From NCBI GenBank assembly GCA_013285965.1, contig JABDGQ010000003.1:72332-136331 (forward strand): a DNA stretch of 64,000 bases. Reading direction: 5' to 3'. How positions within the stretch are numbered: position 1 is the first letter of the stretch; each line of letters begins with the position of its first letter. Position numbers and translations under genes: made by a program. This document shows positions 52,494-62,110 of this stretch, one piece after another. Origin of the DNA: Chlamydiota bacterium (lineage in GTDB: Bacteria > Chlamydiota > Chlamydiia > Chlamydiales > Parachlamydiaceae). A model generated the notes under the pieces. That model did not search any database, had not been told where the DNA came from, and saw only the letters and a program-made list of their open reading frames with translations.

Positions 52494-53719
52494 TTCTCTT
52501 CCTCTAAAATAATACTTTCTAACCTAGCGAGTGCTTCACTAGCGGTTGGTCTGACTTTATAATCTTTTTGCAACATTAAACTTATGAGCTGTTCTAATTT
52601 AATACAGCTTTTATTGTGATGGTGAGAGTTTTTTGCTAAAATTTCTAAAAAAACTAAGCCTAGTTCATAAATATCTTTCTTTTTAAGTGCATTTTGCTTC
52701 TCTTGCTCAAGATTAGAATTTTCTAATAAATCTATTGCATTTCCAAAGTCAGCCAAATGTACAAATTTACTATTATTCGTCCTTTTTACTAAAATGTTAT
52801 CGGCTTTAATGTCCCCATGCACAATATTATTTAGGTGCAAAAATGCTAGACCCATTAGCAATTGTCTAAATTCTAATAACCTTTCTTTATAAGAAGTAAA
52901 ATTGAAAATATCATCTCGATAATCCAAATCATACTTTCTGGCAATATAGCCAACAACTTGTAAATCATCAGCTATATTTAAAAGTTCATAAGGAGGTAGT
53001 TGAATTCCGATAACATCACCGCGTGGATTAAGGCGCGATAATATAGTAAGTTCCTTCTTAATAGAGTTGGCTGTGAGAGGTTTTTGTGTTAATTTTAAGA
53101 CCATAGTCGAATCAACTTTTAAGTCCGTTATATTAGAAACAGAATGTATGCAGCCAAAAGCCCCCTCGGCAAGCTTACTACCAATAGCTAACAAATGTTT
53201 TCCTTGCGGAGTGACTAAATAATCAATTTCATCGAACCTTATTTTGTGAGTGTAGTTATTATCATCGACGGCAACTTCAATCTGCTGAACTAGCTTAGTA
53301 AATATTTTATTATCGAGAAAACATTTTTGTTGTGCCACGCTAAATGCATATGCAATAATTCGGGCTCGCTTCCTTAAACATTGGATGGGATTGTTTAAGG
53401 AAGCTAAATTTTGTATTTCTTGCGGCTTTAAGTATAAGCGATTTGCTGCACTGTTAACACTTATTAACAATCTATTTTTTTGCTCATCTTTAATTTCAAT
53501 AATTTTACCTAATAATTTTTTAAAAAAGATGATTATTTCATTAAAAATTTGAAAATATCCTCTGGCGAGTGGATGTATCGCTATGGCAAAACGATCATCG
53601 TCTTTTAGTAAATGTAGACGCAAAGGATTATTGTAAGAGGAAATGTTTTTTTCTTGATTATCAGTATCTGCATTGATGATATATGTTGCATATAAAAATA
53701 AATTGTTAAGCACACTCAA
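52490..53719 (-). CDS. Eukaryotic-type Ser/Thr protein kinase (paralogue 1)
   Basis: In this 409-residue protein the C-terminal 230 residues form a protein kinase. The glycine loop is AEGAFGCIH near 184, with VLKL Lys209, an alpha-C Glu223 in KKELTIL and the catalytic loop HGDIKADNIL with Asp303 and Asn308. DFG is at 324-326. Gly replaces the usual Arg of HRD. The N-terminal 170 residues are an unrecognised helical domain shared with the next gene. All catalytic residues are present, so it is probably active. No membrane segment or signal peptide is seen. It may phosphorylate host or bacterial proteins. Confidence 0.85.
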   Translation of the reverse strand: MSVLNNLFLYATYIINADTDNQEKNISSYNNPLRLHLLKDDDRFAIAIHPLARGYFQIFNEIIIFFKKLLGKIIEIKDEQKNRLLISVNSAANRLYLKPQEIQNLASLNNPIQCLRKRARIIAYAFSVAQQKCFLDNKIFTKLVQQIEVAVDDNNYTHKIRFDEIDYLVTPQGKHLLAIGSKLAEGAFGCIHSVSNITDLKVDSTMVLKLTQKPLTANSIKKELTILSRLNPRGDVIGIQLPPYELLNIADDLQVVGYIARKYDLDYRDDIFNFTSYKERLLEFRQLLMGLAFLHLNNIVHGDIKADNILVKRTNNSKFVHLADFGNAIDLLENSNLEQEKQNALKKKDIYELGLVFLEILAKNSHHHNKSCIKLEQLISLMLQKDYKVRPTASEALARLESIILEEEN

Positions 53720-53728
53720 AACTCAGGT

Positions 53729-54940
53729 TTAAACATTTTTAATTTTGTTGAAATAGTTTTTGTTGTTAATTTTTTGTAATATTGTATTCAATATTGCCAA
53801 AGCCCCTGTTGCTGTAGGGGTCTTGTCGAAGTCTCTCATCATTAAATATGTAAATAAGTTTTCTAAATCTATTGGATAAGCTCCTCCAAGAACATCCATG
53901 AAAACTTTTCCTAATTGACATATATCGTAGCGTTCTAGGCTAGCTTGTGCTTCAGGTGAATGCATTGAAAAATCAACGGCATTCCCAAAATCGGCTAAAT
54001 GAACTAATTTATTGCCACGTTCATCTTTTCTAACTAATATGTTGCTTAATTTAATGTCTTGATGAGCAATATTATTTACATGCAAATGATGTAAACCGCT
54101 CAATAATTGGGCAAATTCAGCTAAACGTTCTTCTAAAGGTGGTTTTTCAAACTTGTCTGTGAGGTAATCACGCTCATATTTTACAGCTAAATACCCTATA
54201 AGAGCAGGATTTGCAGCGTATATTAATTCATATGGCGGTATTTGAATACCAACTACAGTACCTTTAGGATTAATTTTAGTTAATATATCAAATTCATTTT
54301 TAATAGACATTGAACAATCGCCATAACGGGCTAATTTTATGACAGATCTCGGTCTATCTATCAAGCATGCTAATTGCGGAATACTGTGCACTATGCCAAA
54401 TTCTCCTGAGCTAATCTTTTTACCAATTGGCAATAAGTATTGGCCTTTGGCAGCGATTAATAATTTTTTTTCTCTTACTAATAAAACGTGGCTATTATAA
54501 ATGCCTACTCTTGCAATTTGTACAAACGTTTTTAATACAACAGAATTTTCTTTAGTTAGCGAAAGTTGGCAGAGATAAAAAATAAAAACAATAACATTAC
54601 AGCGCTCGATGATATGCTTACTTAAATAACTTTCTTTATCGAAAGTTTGAGCTACTTTTATGGCTAAAAATATCTCTGAGGCTAGCTTAATATTTAATAA
54701 GTGAAATTTTTTTGTATTTTCGATTTTAATAATTGAAGCTAATAAATTCTTAAAAGTAGTGACAGCTTTGCAATATGCACAAAGTCTAACACTAATATTG
54801 ACATAGAATTCTGCCAGCCCATATTTGCTTTTGACTAACAAGTCTATTGGCAAAAATTTCAAAGACATTACACTATTATTTTTTGCAGACAAGTATTCAA
54901 AAGGCATTTTAGAAAAAGTGGATATGATGGAAGTTAGCAT
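53729..54940 (-). CDS. Eukaryotic-type Ser/Thr protein kinase (paralogue 2)
   Basis: This 403-residue protein has the same layout as the downstream gene, 9 bases away. An N-terminal helical domain precedes the kinase domain, which shows SSGEFGIVHS near 178, Lys202 in VIKL, Glu216 in KNEFDIL, HQDIKLSNILV with Asp295 and Asn300, and DFG at 317-319. Gln replaces the Arg of HRD, so it is a non-RD kinase. Shared segments such as GIQIPPYEL show that the two genes arose by tandem duplication. They are diverged enough to be old. Targets are unknown. A non-secreted role cannot be excluded. Confidence 0.85.
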   Translation of the reverse strand: MLTSIISTFSKMPFEYLSAKNNSVMSLKFLPIDLLVKSKYGLAEFYVNISVRLCAYCKAVTTFKNLLASIIKIENTKKFHLLNIKLASEIFLAIKVAQTFDKESYLSKHIIERCNVIVFIFYLCQLSLTKENSVVLKTFVQIARVGIYNSHVLLVREKKLLIAAKGQYLLPIGKKISSGEFGIVHSIPQLACLIDRPRSVIKLARYGDCSMSIKNEFDILTKINPKGTVVGIQIPPYELIYAANPALIGYLAVKYERDYLTDKFEKPPLEERLAEFAQLLSGLHHLHVNNIAHQDIKLSNILVRKDERGNKLVHLADFGNAVDFSMHSPEAQASLERYDICQLGKVFMDVLGGAYPIDLENLFTYLMMRDFDKTPTATGALAILNTILQKINNKNYFNKIKNV

Positions 54941-55024
54941 TTGTTATTAGATCATTAGTTCGTAATAAATAGAGCAAACAATTGTTTTTAAAGCTGTTTG
55001 ACGCAATTAATGTTATCAATTAGA

Positions 55025-55070
55025 CCTTGTTACAAAATATCCTAGCCTGAAGGGCTATTATGCAACAAGG
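55025..55070. other. Nested hairpin, possible remnant of insertion-sequence ends
   Basis: CCTTGTTACA pairs with TGCAACAAGG (9 of 10), and inside it TAGCC pairs with GGCTA. It lies upstream of the hexapeptide gene with no reading frame. The outer sequence resembles abutted terminal repeats of a transposon. A structured leader is an alternative. Confidence 0.45.
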
Positions 55071-55208
55071 CCACAATAAATTGCCTTTTGCGTGCATTGA
55101 GACTAAAAGTAAAGTTTGTGAAAACAGATTGTAATTAAAGAGAGCAAAAGTTATTGTTCTAGTGCCATCTTAAAGTCTGTTGTTTATAGTTTTTACGGAT
55201 CCCTTTCA

Positions 55209-55889
55209 ATGATTAACGTATCATCTTACTTTTTTTCTTTGCAACAGTTTGCCCATGCCATTCTTTTTGAAGATGACCCCTATCCTTGGATAGCTTTGCA
55301 ACGCTTAGAGAATTATTTAAAAAAACAAACTTTGGGTGTTGTATTAGGTGAGGTTTCTCAATTGGCCCATCTTATAAATCCGGAATCAATTTTTATTGGA
55401 GAAGGTTCACGTATTGAATCAGGGGCCTACATTAAAGGTCCTTGCATCATTGGAAAAGGATGTGAGGTACGCCATGATGCCTACATAAGAGGGAATGTAT
55501 TAATTGGCGATCATTGCGTGGTTGGACATGGTTCAGAGCTAAAAAATACCATTTTGATGAATCATTCGCATGCGGCCCATTTTGCATATTTAGGTGATTC
55601 TATTATTGGAAATGGGGTTAATTTAGGAGCCGGTTCAAAATGTGCTAATGTGCGTATCGACAAAAAATACATTAAAATACGCTCTGGAAGTATTTGTATT
55701 GAAACCAATATGCGCAAGCTTGGTGCTATTATTGGAGATCGCTCGCAATTAGGTTGTAATGCTGTTACAAATCCAGGTACTTTAATCGGTCAAGATGTTT
55801 TTTGTTATCCTAATATTGCTGTGGGTGGTGTGATATTGTCGCGTTCATTAATAAAACCTAATATTACCCCATGCATCGTCTCTTACTGA
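55209..55889 (+). CDS. Hexapeptide-repeat (left-handed beta-helix) nucleotidyl/acyltransferase-like protein
   Basis: The 226-residue protein has many hexapeptide repeats (IGEGSRIESGAYIKGPCIIGKGCEVRHDAYIRG-type) and a GlmU-C-terminal-like end (LGDSIIGNGVNLGAGSKCANVRI). It lacks the N-terminal pyrophosphorylase domain of GlmU. It may be an acetyltransferase acting on a sugar nucleotide. The exact substrate is not visible. It is followed closely by recD2. No clear ribosome-binding site is seen. Confidence 0.8.
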   Translation: MINVSSYFFSLQQFAHAILFEDDPYPWIALQRLENYLKKQTLGVVLGEVSQLAHLINPESIFIGEGSRIESGAYIKGPCIIGKGCEVRHDAYIRGNVLIGDHCVVGHGSELKNTILMNHSHAAHFAYLGDSIIGNGVNLGAGSKCANVRIDKKYIKIRSGSICIETNMRKLGAIIGDRSQLGCNAVTNPGTLIGQDVFCYPNIAVGGVILSRSLIKPNITPCIVSY

Positions 55890-55919
55890 AAAGCCTTAGA
55901 CCTAGAGTTGTGCAGCATT

Positions 55920-58082
55920 ATGGAACAAATTAGCGGTTATATTGAAAGATTGACTTTTCATAATCATGAAAATGGTTATACAATTGCCCAACTCAAACAA
56001 AAATTTGGTATTGAGCTTGTCTGCATTGTCGGTATTTTGCCTGGCATTCAACCAGGGGAAACAGTACGTTGTTTTGGACAGTGGAAAAATCATTTAGTAC
56101 ATGGTCGACAGTTTGAAGTAAATAATTTTCAAATTGAAGCCCCAGCTGATCTTATTGGTATTCGTAAATATTTAGGCTCAGGTCTAATTAAAGGTATCGG
56201 ACCCCGTTACGCTAATCGCATAGTCGAATTATTTGGGATAGAAACGCTCAATATTATTGAAAATGCACCAGATAAATTGCTTCAAATCGAGGGCATTGGG
56301 CCTAAGCGCATCGAGAAAATCAAAACCTGTTGGCAAGATCAAAGATCGATTCGCGATGTGATGATATTTTTGCAAAGCTATGGATTGAGTCCAGCTTTTG
56401 CGCAAAAAATATTCAAAAAGTACGGACAACAAAGCATAAGTCAAGTTCAAAAAAATCCTTATGCGCTGGCACGCGATATTTTTGGCGTGGGCTTCAAATC
56501 AGCCGATCTTTTAGCTCAAAAAATGGGCGTTGGTGTTGATTCACCGCAACGTTTAGATGCAGGTATTGAATATACTTTGCTTGAATTGGCAGGTGATGGG
56601 CATGTTTGTTATCCAGTGGATGAATTGATAATAGCTGTCGAGAACACCTTAGAAGTGTCACAAGGAATAATACAAGAGCGCATCCCTTTTTTAAAAGAAG
56701 AAGGCCGTTTAGAAGTAAAAGAAATAATCGTCAGTGGCTCTTCACGACTTTATGCTTGGTTAATTTCTAGTTACTTTTCTGAAATAGGAATTGTCAAAGA
56801 ATTGCGTCGCTTGAAAATTGAAAACAGCACTATTCGCACAATCGATGCTGAACGTGCCTTAAAGTGGGTACAAGAGCAACTGACGATTGAATTAGCCGAT
56901 AAACAACTTCAGGCGATAACTGCGGCAATCTCTGAAAAAATTTTAATTATTACTGGTGGTCCTGGTACTGGCAAAAGTACCATTACTAATGCTATCTTAG
57001 CCATCACTATGAAATTAACCAGCAAAGTTTTTTTAGTGGCGCCCACCGGTAGAGCCGCAAAGCGGATGAGTGAAATTACCAAACATCATGCTTCTACTAT
57101 ACATAGTTTACTTGAATTTGATTTCAAAGCCGGTAAATTTAAACGCGATCACAAATCACCACTTGACTGCGATTTAATTATAGTCGATGAAGCCAGCATG
57201 ATTGATACATTTTTAATGTATTCGCTACTTAAAGGACTTCCTTCAACGGCCAGAATTGTTTTTGTCGGCGATATAAACCAATTGCCTAGTGTGGGACCTG
57301 GTTGTGTACTTAAAGATATGATCAGCTCATTATGTTTGCCAGTGGTAATCTTAAATGAAATTTTTCGTCAAGCGGCTGGTTCTTATATTGTCACTAATGC
57401 TCACCGCATTAATTCCGGCCTTTTCCCCCGTCTACACAATGGAAAAGAAAGTGATTTTTTCTTTATGGAAGTTAATGAAAATCAAGATATTGCTAATACC
57501 ATTGTTAAATTGGTGGCTCAACGCCTTCCGCACCGTTATGGATTCAATCCACATATAGATATTCAAGTTCTTGCACCAATGAAGAAAGGGGTGATTGGGA
57601 CAGAAAATCTCAATCAAATGCTACAACAGACTTTAAACCCACAAGAAAAAGCGCTAATCCGTTACGGGCAAAAAATTCAAGTGGGCGATAAGGTGATGCA
57701 AATTCGCAATAATTACAAACGAGAAGTGTTTAATGGCGATATAGGATTTGTACAAACCATTGATGTGAGCGAGCAAAATGTAGTGGTTCTTTTCGATGGG
57801 CGGGCAGTTAGCTATGATTATGCCGATCTTGACGAGCTAGTATTAGCTTATGCTGTATCGATTCATAAATTTCAGGGTAGTGAATGTTTGTGTGTAGTTA
57901 TACCTGTGCATAGTAGTCATTTCATGTTGTTAAATCGTAATCTACTGTACACTGCTGTGACACGTGGTAAAAAATTGGTGGTGCTTGTAGGAACGAAAAA
58001 AGCATTGGCCATGGCAGTGAAAAAAGATGATATGCAAAAAAGACACACTAGTTTGCAGCAAATGCTTATGGAGTGGCTTTAA
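55920..58082 (+). CDS. recD2: RecD2-type ATP-dependent DNA helicase
   Basis: This superfamily 1B 5'-3' helicase has about 720 residues. The N-terminal OB-like region is followed by helix-hairpin-helix motifs (IEGIGPKRIEKI). The motor begins at Walker A (GGPGTGKSTI, near residue 345) and continues with VDEASMID, GDINQLPSVGPG and the C-terminal AVSIHKFQGSE and YTAVTRGKK. RecD2 proteins act outside RecBCD in DNA repair. An ATG at 55920 is preferred over a TTG at 55908. The stop overlaps the start of the next gene in TAATG. Confidence 0.93.
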   Translation: MEQISGYIERLTFHNHENGYTIAQLKQKFGIELVCIVGILPGIQPGETVRCFGQWKNHLVHGRQFEVNNFQIEAPADLIGIRKYLGSGLIKGIGPRYANRIVELFGIETLNIIENAPDKLLQIEGIGPKRIEKIKTCWQDQRSIRDVMIFLQSYGLSPAFAQKIFKKYGQQSISQVQKNPYALARDIFGVGFKSADLLAQKMGVGVDSPQRLDAGIEYTLLELAGDGHVCYPVDELIIAVENTLEVSQGIIQERIPFLKEEGRLEVKEIIVSGSSRLYAWLISSYFSEIGIVKELRRLKIENSTIRTIDAERALKWVQEQLTIELADKQLQAITAAISEKILIITGGPGTGKSTITNAILAITMKLTSKVFLVAPTGRAAKRMSEITKHHASTIHSLLEFDFKAGKFKRDHKSPLDCDLIIVDEASMIDTFLMYSLLKGLPSTARIVFVGDINQLPSVGPGCVLKDMISSLCLPVVILNEIFRQAAGSYIVTNAHRINSGLFPRLHNGKESDFFFMEVNENQDIANTIVKLVAQRLPHRYGFNPHIDIQVLAPMKKGVIGTENLNQMLQQTLNPQEKALIRYGQKIQVGDKVMQIRNNYKREVFNGDIGFVQTIDVSEQNVVVLFDGRAVSYDYADLDELVLAYAVSIHKFQGSECLCVVIPVHSSHFMLLNRNLLYTAVTRGKKLVVLVGTKKALAMAVKKDDMQKRHTSLQQMLMEWL

Positions 58083-59200
58083 TGGTGAAACGACGCGCTG
58101 GTGGTGGCGTGCTTAAAAAATTGTCGCGTCTCTCATTTTCAAGTCTGCTTATTACGTTCTTATCATGGACATTGTATGTGTTAGCTGCGCATGTGCATAG
58201 CCAAACAAGTAGTGTCGTTCTTCCTTCAGCAAAACAACCGCTTGAATTGTATGCAAACCAACTAGACGATAATTTAACTAATCTTTACTTACAGACTATT
58301 GAGAAAGCGCAACACTCGATCATTGTGGCTATCTATTCGTTGACTGATCAAAAAATTATTCAGGCATTGCATAAAAAAAGTTTAAATAACGTTTCAGTAT
58401 TCATCATAGGTGATGCTAAAGCTTGTAAAGGGGTGTGGAAATACTTGCCAAATGCTCTTTTTATAAAACGAATTGGTAAAGGATTAATGCATGCAAAAAT
58501 CATCATTGTTGATGACACTTATCTTTTAATAGGTTCGGCCAATTTTACTCCCAGCTCGTTTAATGAGCATGGCAACTTAGTTGTTGCTCTACAACACCCC
58601 ATTTTAGCGGCAAAATTGACTAAATACATTCGTGGTATGGATGAGGAAGGAGGACTTGCCGTTGAGCCTCCACATACTATCACACAAGCTGCCGATCAGC
58701 ATGTGGAGTTGTGGATGTTGCCAAATACTACAGCTGTGCAGCGTTGCCTAAAATTATTTCGTACGGCTAAAAAAAGTATTAAAGTGGCCATGTTTACCTG
58801 GACACGCACTGATTTTGCTAACGAATTAATCCAAGCGGCCAAACGTGGTGTAAAGGTACAAACAGTAATCGATCGTTATGCTGGTAAGGGTGCGGGAGCA
58901 AAGGTGGTCGCTCTTTTGGAATCCGCTAAAATACCTGTGCGTATGAACACTGGCTGTGAATTGTTGCATCATAAATTTGCTCTTATCGATGATACTATCT
59001 TGATTAATGGTTCGGCCAATTGGACTGATTCGGCATTTTCTCGCAATGATGATGGTTTTTTAATCATTTATCCATTGAACAGCGGGCAAAAAGATAAAAT
59101 GAATCGACTTTGGGATTTGCTTTTAGTAAAATCTGCTCCGCCTAATGATCCTATTATCAAATCCAATACTTTAAAACCGTGGTGTCATGCGCAAGACTAA
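58082..59200 (+). CDS. Phospholipase D-family protein with two HKD motifs
   Basis: This protein of about 372 residues has an N-terminal hydrophobic segment (LLITFLSWTLYVLAAHVHS) that is a signal peptide or anchor. Two PLD catalytic motifs follow: HAKIIIVDDTYLLIGSANFT and HHKFALIDDTILINGSANWT. Both have the His-x-Lys-x4-Asp residues. Chlamydiae have several PLD proteins, some linked to lipid turnover in the host (recalled). An ATG in TAATG at 58082 suits coupled translation with recD2. The substrate may be a phospholipid or a nucleic acid. Confidence 0.88.
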   Translation: MVKRRAGGGVLKKLSRLSFSSLLITFLSWTLYVLAAHVHSQTSSVVLPSAKQPLELYANQLDDNLTNLYLQTIEKAQHSIIVAIYSLTDQKIIQALHKKSLNNVSVFIIGDAKACKGVWKYLPNALFIKRIGKGLMHAKIIIVDDTYLLIGSANFTPSSFNEHGNLVVALQHPILAAKLTKYIRGMDEEGGLAVEPPHTITQAADQHVELWMLPNTTAVQRCLKLFRTAKKSIKVAMFTWTRTDFANELIQAAKRGVKVQTVIDRYAGKGAGAKVVALLESAKIPVRMNTGCELLHHKFALIDDTILINGSANWTDSAFSRNDDGFLIIYPLNSGQKDKMNRLWDLLLVKSAPPNDPIIKSNTLKPWCHAQD

Positions 59201-59223
59201 AAATCTAAAAACTAAGGGTTAAA

Positions 59224-59910
59224 ATGAAAATAGCGTTGCTTGGATATGGCAAAATGGGAAAATTGATTGAGCAAATTGCTATCAAAAATGGTCACAGTAT
59301 AGTTGTGCGTGCTTCAAAAAATTTTTGCCACTGGGATGATTTATCTCAGGCGGATGTAGCTATTGATTTTAGCACTGCTGATGCTGTTTTTGATCATCTT
59401 TCACATTGCATAAAAAGAGCCGTTCCCATAGTGATCGGTACGACTGGTTGGGAAGAGCGCTTAGCAGATTTACAAAAAATGATTGCAGATAGGCCAATAG
59501 GTTGTCTATATGCTCCTAATTTTTCTATTGGTGTCTATTTATTTTCACAAATAGTTGCCTATGCCGCAGCCTTAATGCAGCCGTGGACCGATTACGATGT
59601 TAGTGCATTGGAGCTTCACCACAAAACTAAGTTAGATAGCCCATCAGGTACTGCTAAATCATTAGCATATCAAATTAAAGAACAGATGCCACGCCTTGCG
59701 GATTTGAATTTTGCAAGTGTTCGCTGTGGACATATGCCTGGAACGCATACTATTTATTTTGATAGCCCTGTTGATACTATTACAATAACACACCAGGCCC
59801 ATTCACGCGATGGCTTTGCTCAGGGGGCTTTGTTGGCTGCCCAGTGGTTGAAAACGCGTACTGGTTTTTTCACACTGCAAGATATAATCGGACCATTAAA
59901 AGGAGAATGA
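59224..59910 (+). CDS. dapB: 4-hydroxy-tetrahydrodipicolinate reductase
   Basis: This 228-residue NAD(P)H enzyme produces tetrahydrodipicolinate for meso-DAP and lysine. The dinucleotide loop LGYGKMGKLIEQ replaces the usual GxxGRMG, and the substrate motif ELHHKTKLDSPSGTAKSLA is intact. It is shorter than the E. coli enzyme (273). It is the first gene of dapB-dapA-dapL, with 1 base before dapA. Chlamydial DapB proteins are recalled as similarly short. Confidence 0.94.
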   Translation: MKIALLGYGKMGKLIEQIAIKNGHSIVVRASKNFCHWDDLSQADVAIDFSTADAVFDHLSHCIKRAVPIVIGTTGWEERLADLQKMIADRPIGCLYAPNFSIGVYLFSQIVAYAAALMQPWTDYDVSALELHHKTKLDSPSGTAKSLAYQIKEQMPRLADLNFASVRCGHMPGTHTIYFDSPVDTITITHQAHSRDGFAQGALLAAQWLKTRTGFFTLQDIIGPLKGE

Positions 59911-59911
59911 G

Positions 59912-60826
59912 ATGAAATTTGTTGGTTTGCACACAGCTGTAATAACCCCCTTTGATCAGGCTGGTAGGATTGATGAAGATGGTTTACGCCATAATTTACG
60001 TTTGCAGTTGCAACATGGTGTACAGGGTGTTGTAGTTTTAGGAACCACTGGAGAAGCCCCTACACTAACTGAGGCTGAAAAAGAATTAGTCATAAAAATT
60101 GCCGTGCAAGAAGTTAAAAATAAGGCCATTTTAACAGTTGGTACCGGAAGTTATTCCACGCAAGCTACAATCGATGCTACGCATCGTGCACAGAATCTTG
60201 GGGCTGATGCGGCTTTAATCGTTACGCCCTATTATAATCGCCCTAGTCAAGAAGGATTGTATGCACATTATGCGGCTATCAGCAAAGCAGTTAGCCTACC
60301 GATCTGCTTGTATAATATACCTACTAGAACGGGCCAACATCTCCAAATCAGTACATTGGAGCGCTTAGTGAATTTGCCCACCATTTTTGCCATCAAAGAA
60401 GGAAGTGGCGTGGCTCATGTTAATGAAATATTTGATAAAATAATGGGTAAAGTGCCTAATTTTTGTGTATTATCTGCGGACGACGCCATGACGTTACCAT
60501 TAATGTCCATCGGTGGTCATGGTATTATTTCAGTACTTAGCAATCTACTCCCTGGCCCCATGCAAGCACTTGTAGCAGCTGCGCAAAAAGGCGACTTTAA
60601 GCTTGCGCAAGCTTGGCATAAGCAACTACTTCCTTATTTTTCCATGACTAGCATAGATACCAACCCCATGCCCATCAAAGCGGCAATGCAATTGCAAAAT
60701 ATGCCCTCAGGAGGCTGCAGATTGCCACTTTGTTCGCTATCAAAATCTAATTTACAAAATTTAAAAACAATCATCAATCAATTGCCACAAACATGGTTAA
60801 ATGGCAGTGAATTCATCACAAGGTAG
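59912..60826 (+). CDS. dapA: 4-hydroxy-tetrahydrodipicolinate synthase
   Basis: This 304-residue Schiff-base aldolase condenses pyruvate with aspartate semialdehyde. Motifs are VVLGTTGEAPTLTEAEK, VTPYYNRPSQEGLYAHY with the catalytic Tyr, and FAIKEGSG with the pyruvate-binding Lys. An AAAGGAG ribosome-binding site at the end of dapB supports the ATG. It is followed 2 bases later by dapL. Confidence 0.96.
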   Translation: MKFVGLHTAVITPFDQAGRIDEDGLRHNLRLQLQHGVQGVVVLGTTGEAPTLTEAEKELVIKIAVQEVKNKAILTVGTGSYSTQATIDATHRAQNLGADAALIVTPYYNRPSQEGLYAHYAAISKAVSLPICLYNIPTRTGQHLQISTLERLVNLPTIFAIKEGSGVAHVNEIFDKIMGKVPNFCVLSADDAMTLPLMSIGGHGIISVLSNLLPGPMQALVAAAQKGDFKLAQAWHKQLLPYFSMTSIDTNPMPIKAAMQLQNMPSGGCRLPLCSLSKSNLQNLKTIINQLPQTWLNGSEFITR

Positions 60827-60828
60827 AT

Positions 60829-62058
60829 ATGGTTAAACGCAATCCACATGTAGCCAAATTGCACGCAGGCTATCTTTTTCCTGAAATAATCAGGCGCAAA
60901 CATGAATTTATAAAAAAAAATCCACAAGCACGCCTCATTAGTCTTGGAATCGGTGACACGACTCAACCACTTCCAGAGCAGATTGCAAATAGTTTAGCAC
61001 AAACAGCTCAGGAATTAGGTACGCTAGCAGGTTATCGAGGTTATGGTCCTGAAGAGGGTGAAGCTGATTTGCGTCATTTGTTGTCCACCAAATTTTATGG
61101 AAGTAAAATTGAGCAAGATGAGATTTTCATTTCTGATGGCACTAATTGTGATATTGGCCGTTTACAAGTATTGTTTGGCAGCCAGGTACGTGTGGCAGTT
61201 CAAGATCCATCGTATCCAGTTTATGTTGACACCGGGGTTGTTTTAGGACAATCTTCTCACTATAATGCAAAGGCAAAAGGCTATCAAGGGTTTGTCTACA
61301 TGCCATGTGCACCAGAAAATGATTTTTTCCCCTCGCTTGCTAACACACCACCGGTCGATTTAATCTATTTTTGTTCGCCAAACAACCCGACCGGTGCTGC
61401 AGCTACTACAGAACAATTAACGCAGTTAGTGGAATTTGCAAAAAGTCATAATGCTATAATAATCTATGATAGCGCCTATGCTGCCTACATCCGCGATCAA
61501 AACATTCCTAAATCGATTTATCAGATACCAGGGGCAAGGGAAGTGGCTATTGAATTAGGTTCATTTTCAAAAATGGCTGGTTTTACAGGTATTCGTTTGG
61601 GTTGGAGCGTGGTACCAAAGGAATTATGCTTTGAAGATAAATCTTCAGTACATCGCGATTGGATGCGTGTGCATACTACTTTTTTCAATGGCGCTTCTAA
61701 TATTGCTCAAGCGGGCGGCATGGCTGTTTTGCAACCTAAAAATCAACCGTACATTCAAGGCATTATTGATATCTACATGGAGCACGTCTCTATGTTACAC
61801 AGCACCTTTAAAGAGTTTGGCTATCAAGTATACGGTGGCATTAACGCCCCATATTTATGGGTAAAATTTCCAAATATGAGCTCGTGGGATGCATTTGACA
61901 TGCTCTTAGAAAAAGCGCATATTATTTGTGCTCCAGGTAGTGGCTTTGGCCCTGCTGGTGAAGGTTTTTTGCGTTTTAGCGCTTTTGCTCTGCGACCACA
62001 AATTAAAGAAGCTATTGAACGTTTACACTGTTGCTTAAAATCTCGCAACCATTCATAA
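60829..62058 (+). CDS. dapL: LL-diaminopimelate aminotransferase
   Basis: This 409-residue PLP enzyme converts tetrahydrodipicolinate directly to LL-DAP, bypassing dapD, dapC and dapE. It shows SLGIGDTTQPLPEQI, GYRGYGPEEGEADLR, CSPNNPTGAAAT, the PLP-binding SFSKMAGFTGIRLGW and the terminal FGPAGEGFLRFSAF. This route is shared by Chlamydiae and plant plastids (established). It completes a compact dapB-dapA-dapL operon for peptidoglycan. Confidence 0.96.
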   Translation: MVKRNPHVAKLHAGYLFPEIIRRKHEFIKKNPQARLISLGIGDTTQPLPEQIANSLAQTAQELGTLAGYRGYGPEEGEADLRHLLSTKFYGSKIEQDEIFISDGTNCDIGRLQVLFGSQVRVAVQDPSYPVYVDTGVVLGQSSHYNAKAKGYQGFVYMPCAPENDFFPSLANTPPVDLIYFCSPNNPTGAAATTEQLTQLVEFAKSHNAIIIYDSAYAAYIRDQNIPKSIYQIPGAREVAIELGSFSKMAGFTGIRLGWSVVPKELCFEDKSSVHRDWMRVHTTFFNGASNIAQAGGMAVLQPKNQPYIQGIIDIYMEHVSMLHSTFKEFGYQVYGGINAPYLWVKFPNMSSWDAFDMLLEKAHIICAPGSGFGPAGEGFLRFSAFALRPQIKEAIERLHCCLKSRNHS

Positions 62059-62110
62059 AATAAATTATCAATTAATTATTTTAATAAATGGTTTAGGGGT
62101 AAAAAAGCAG

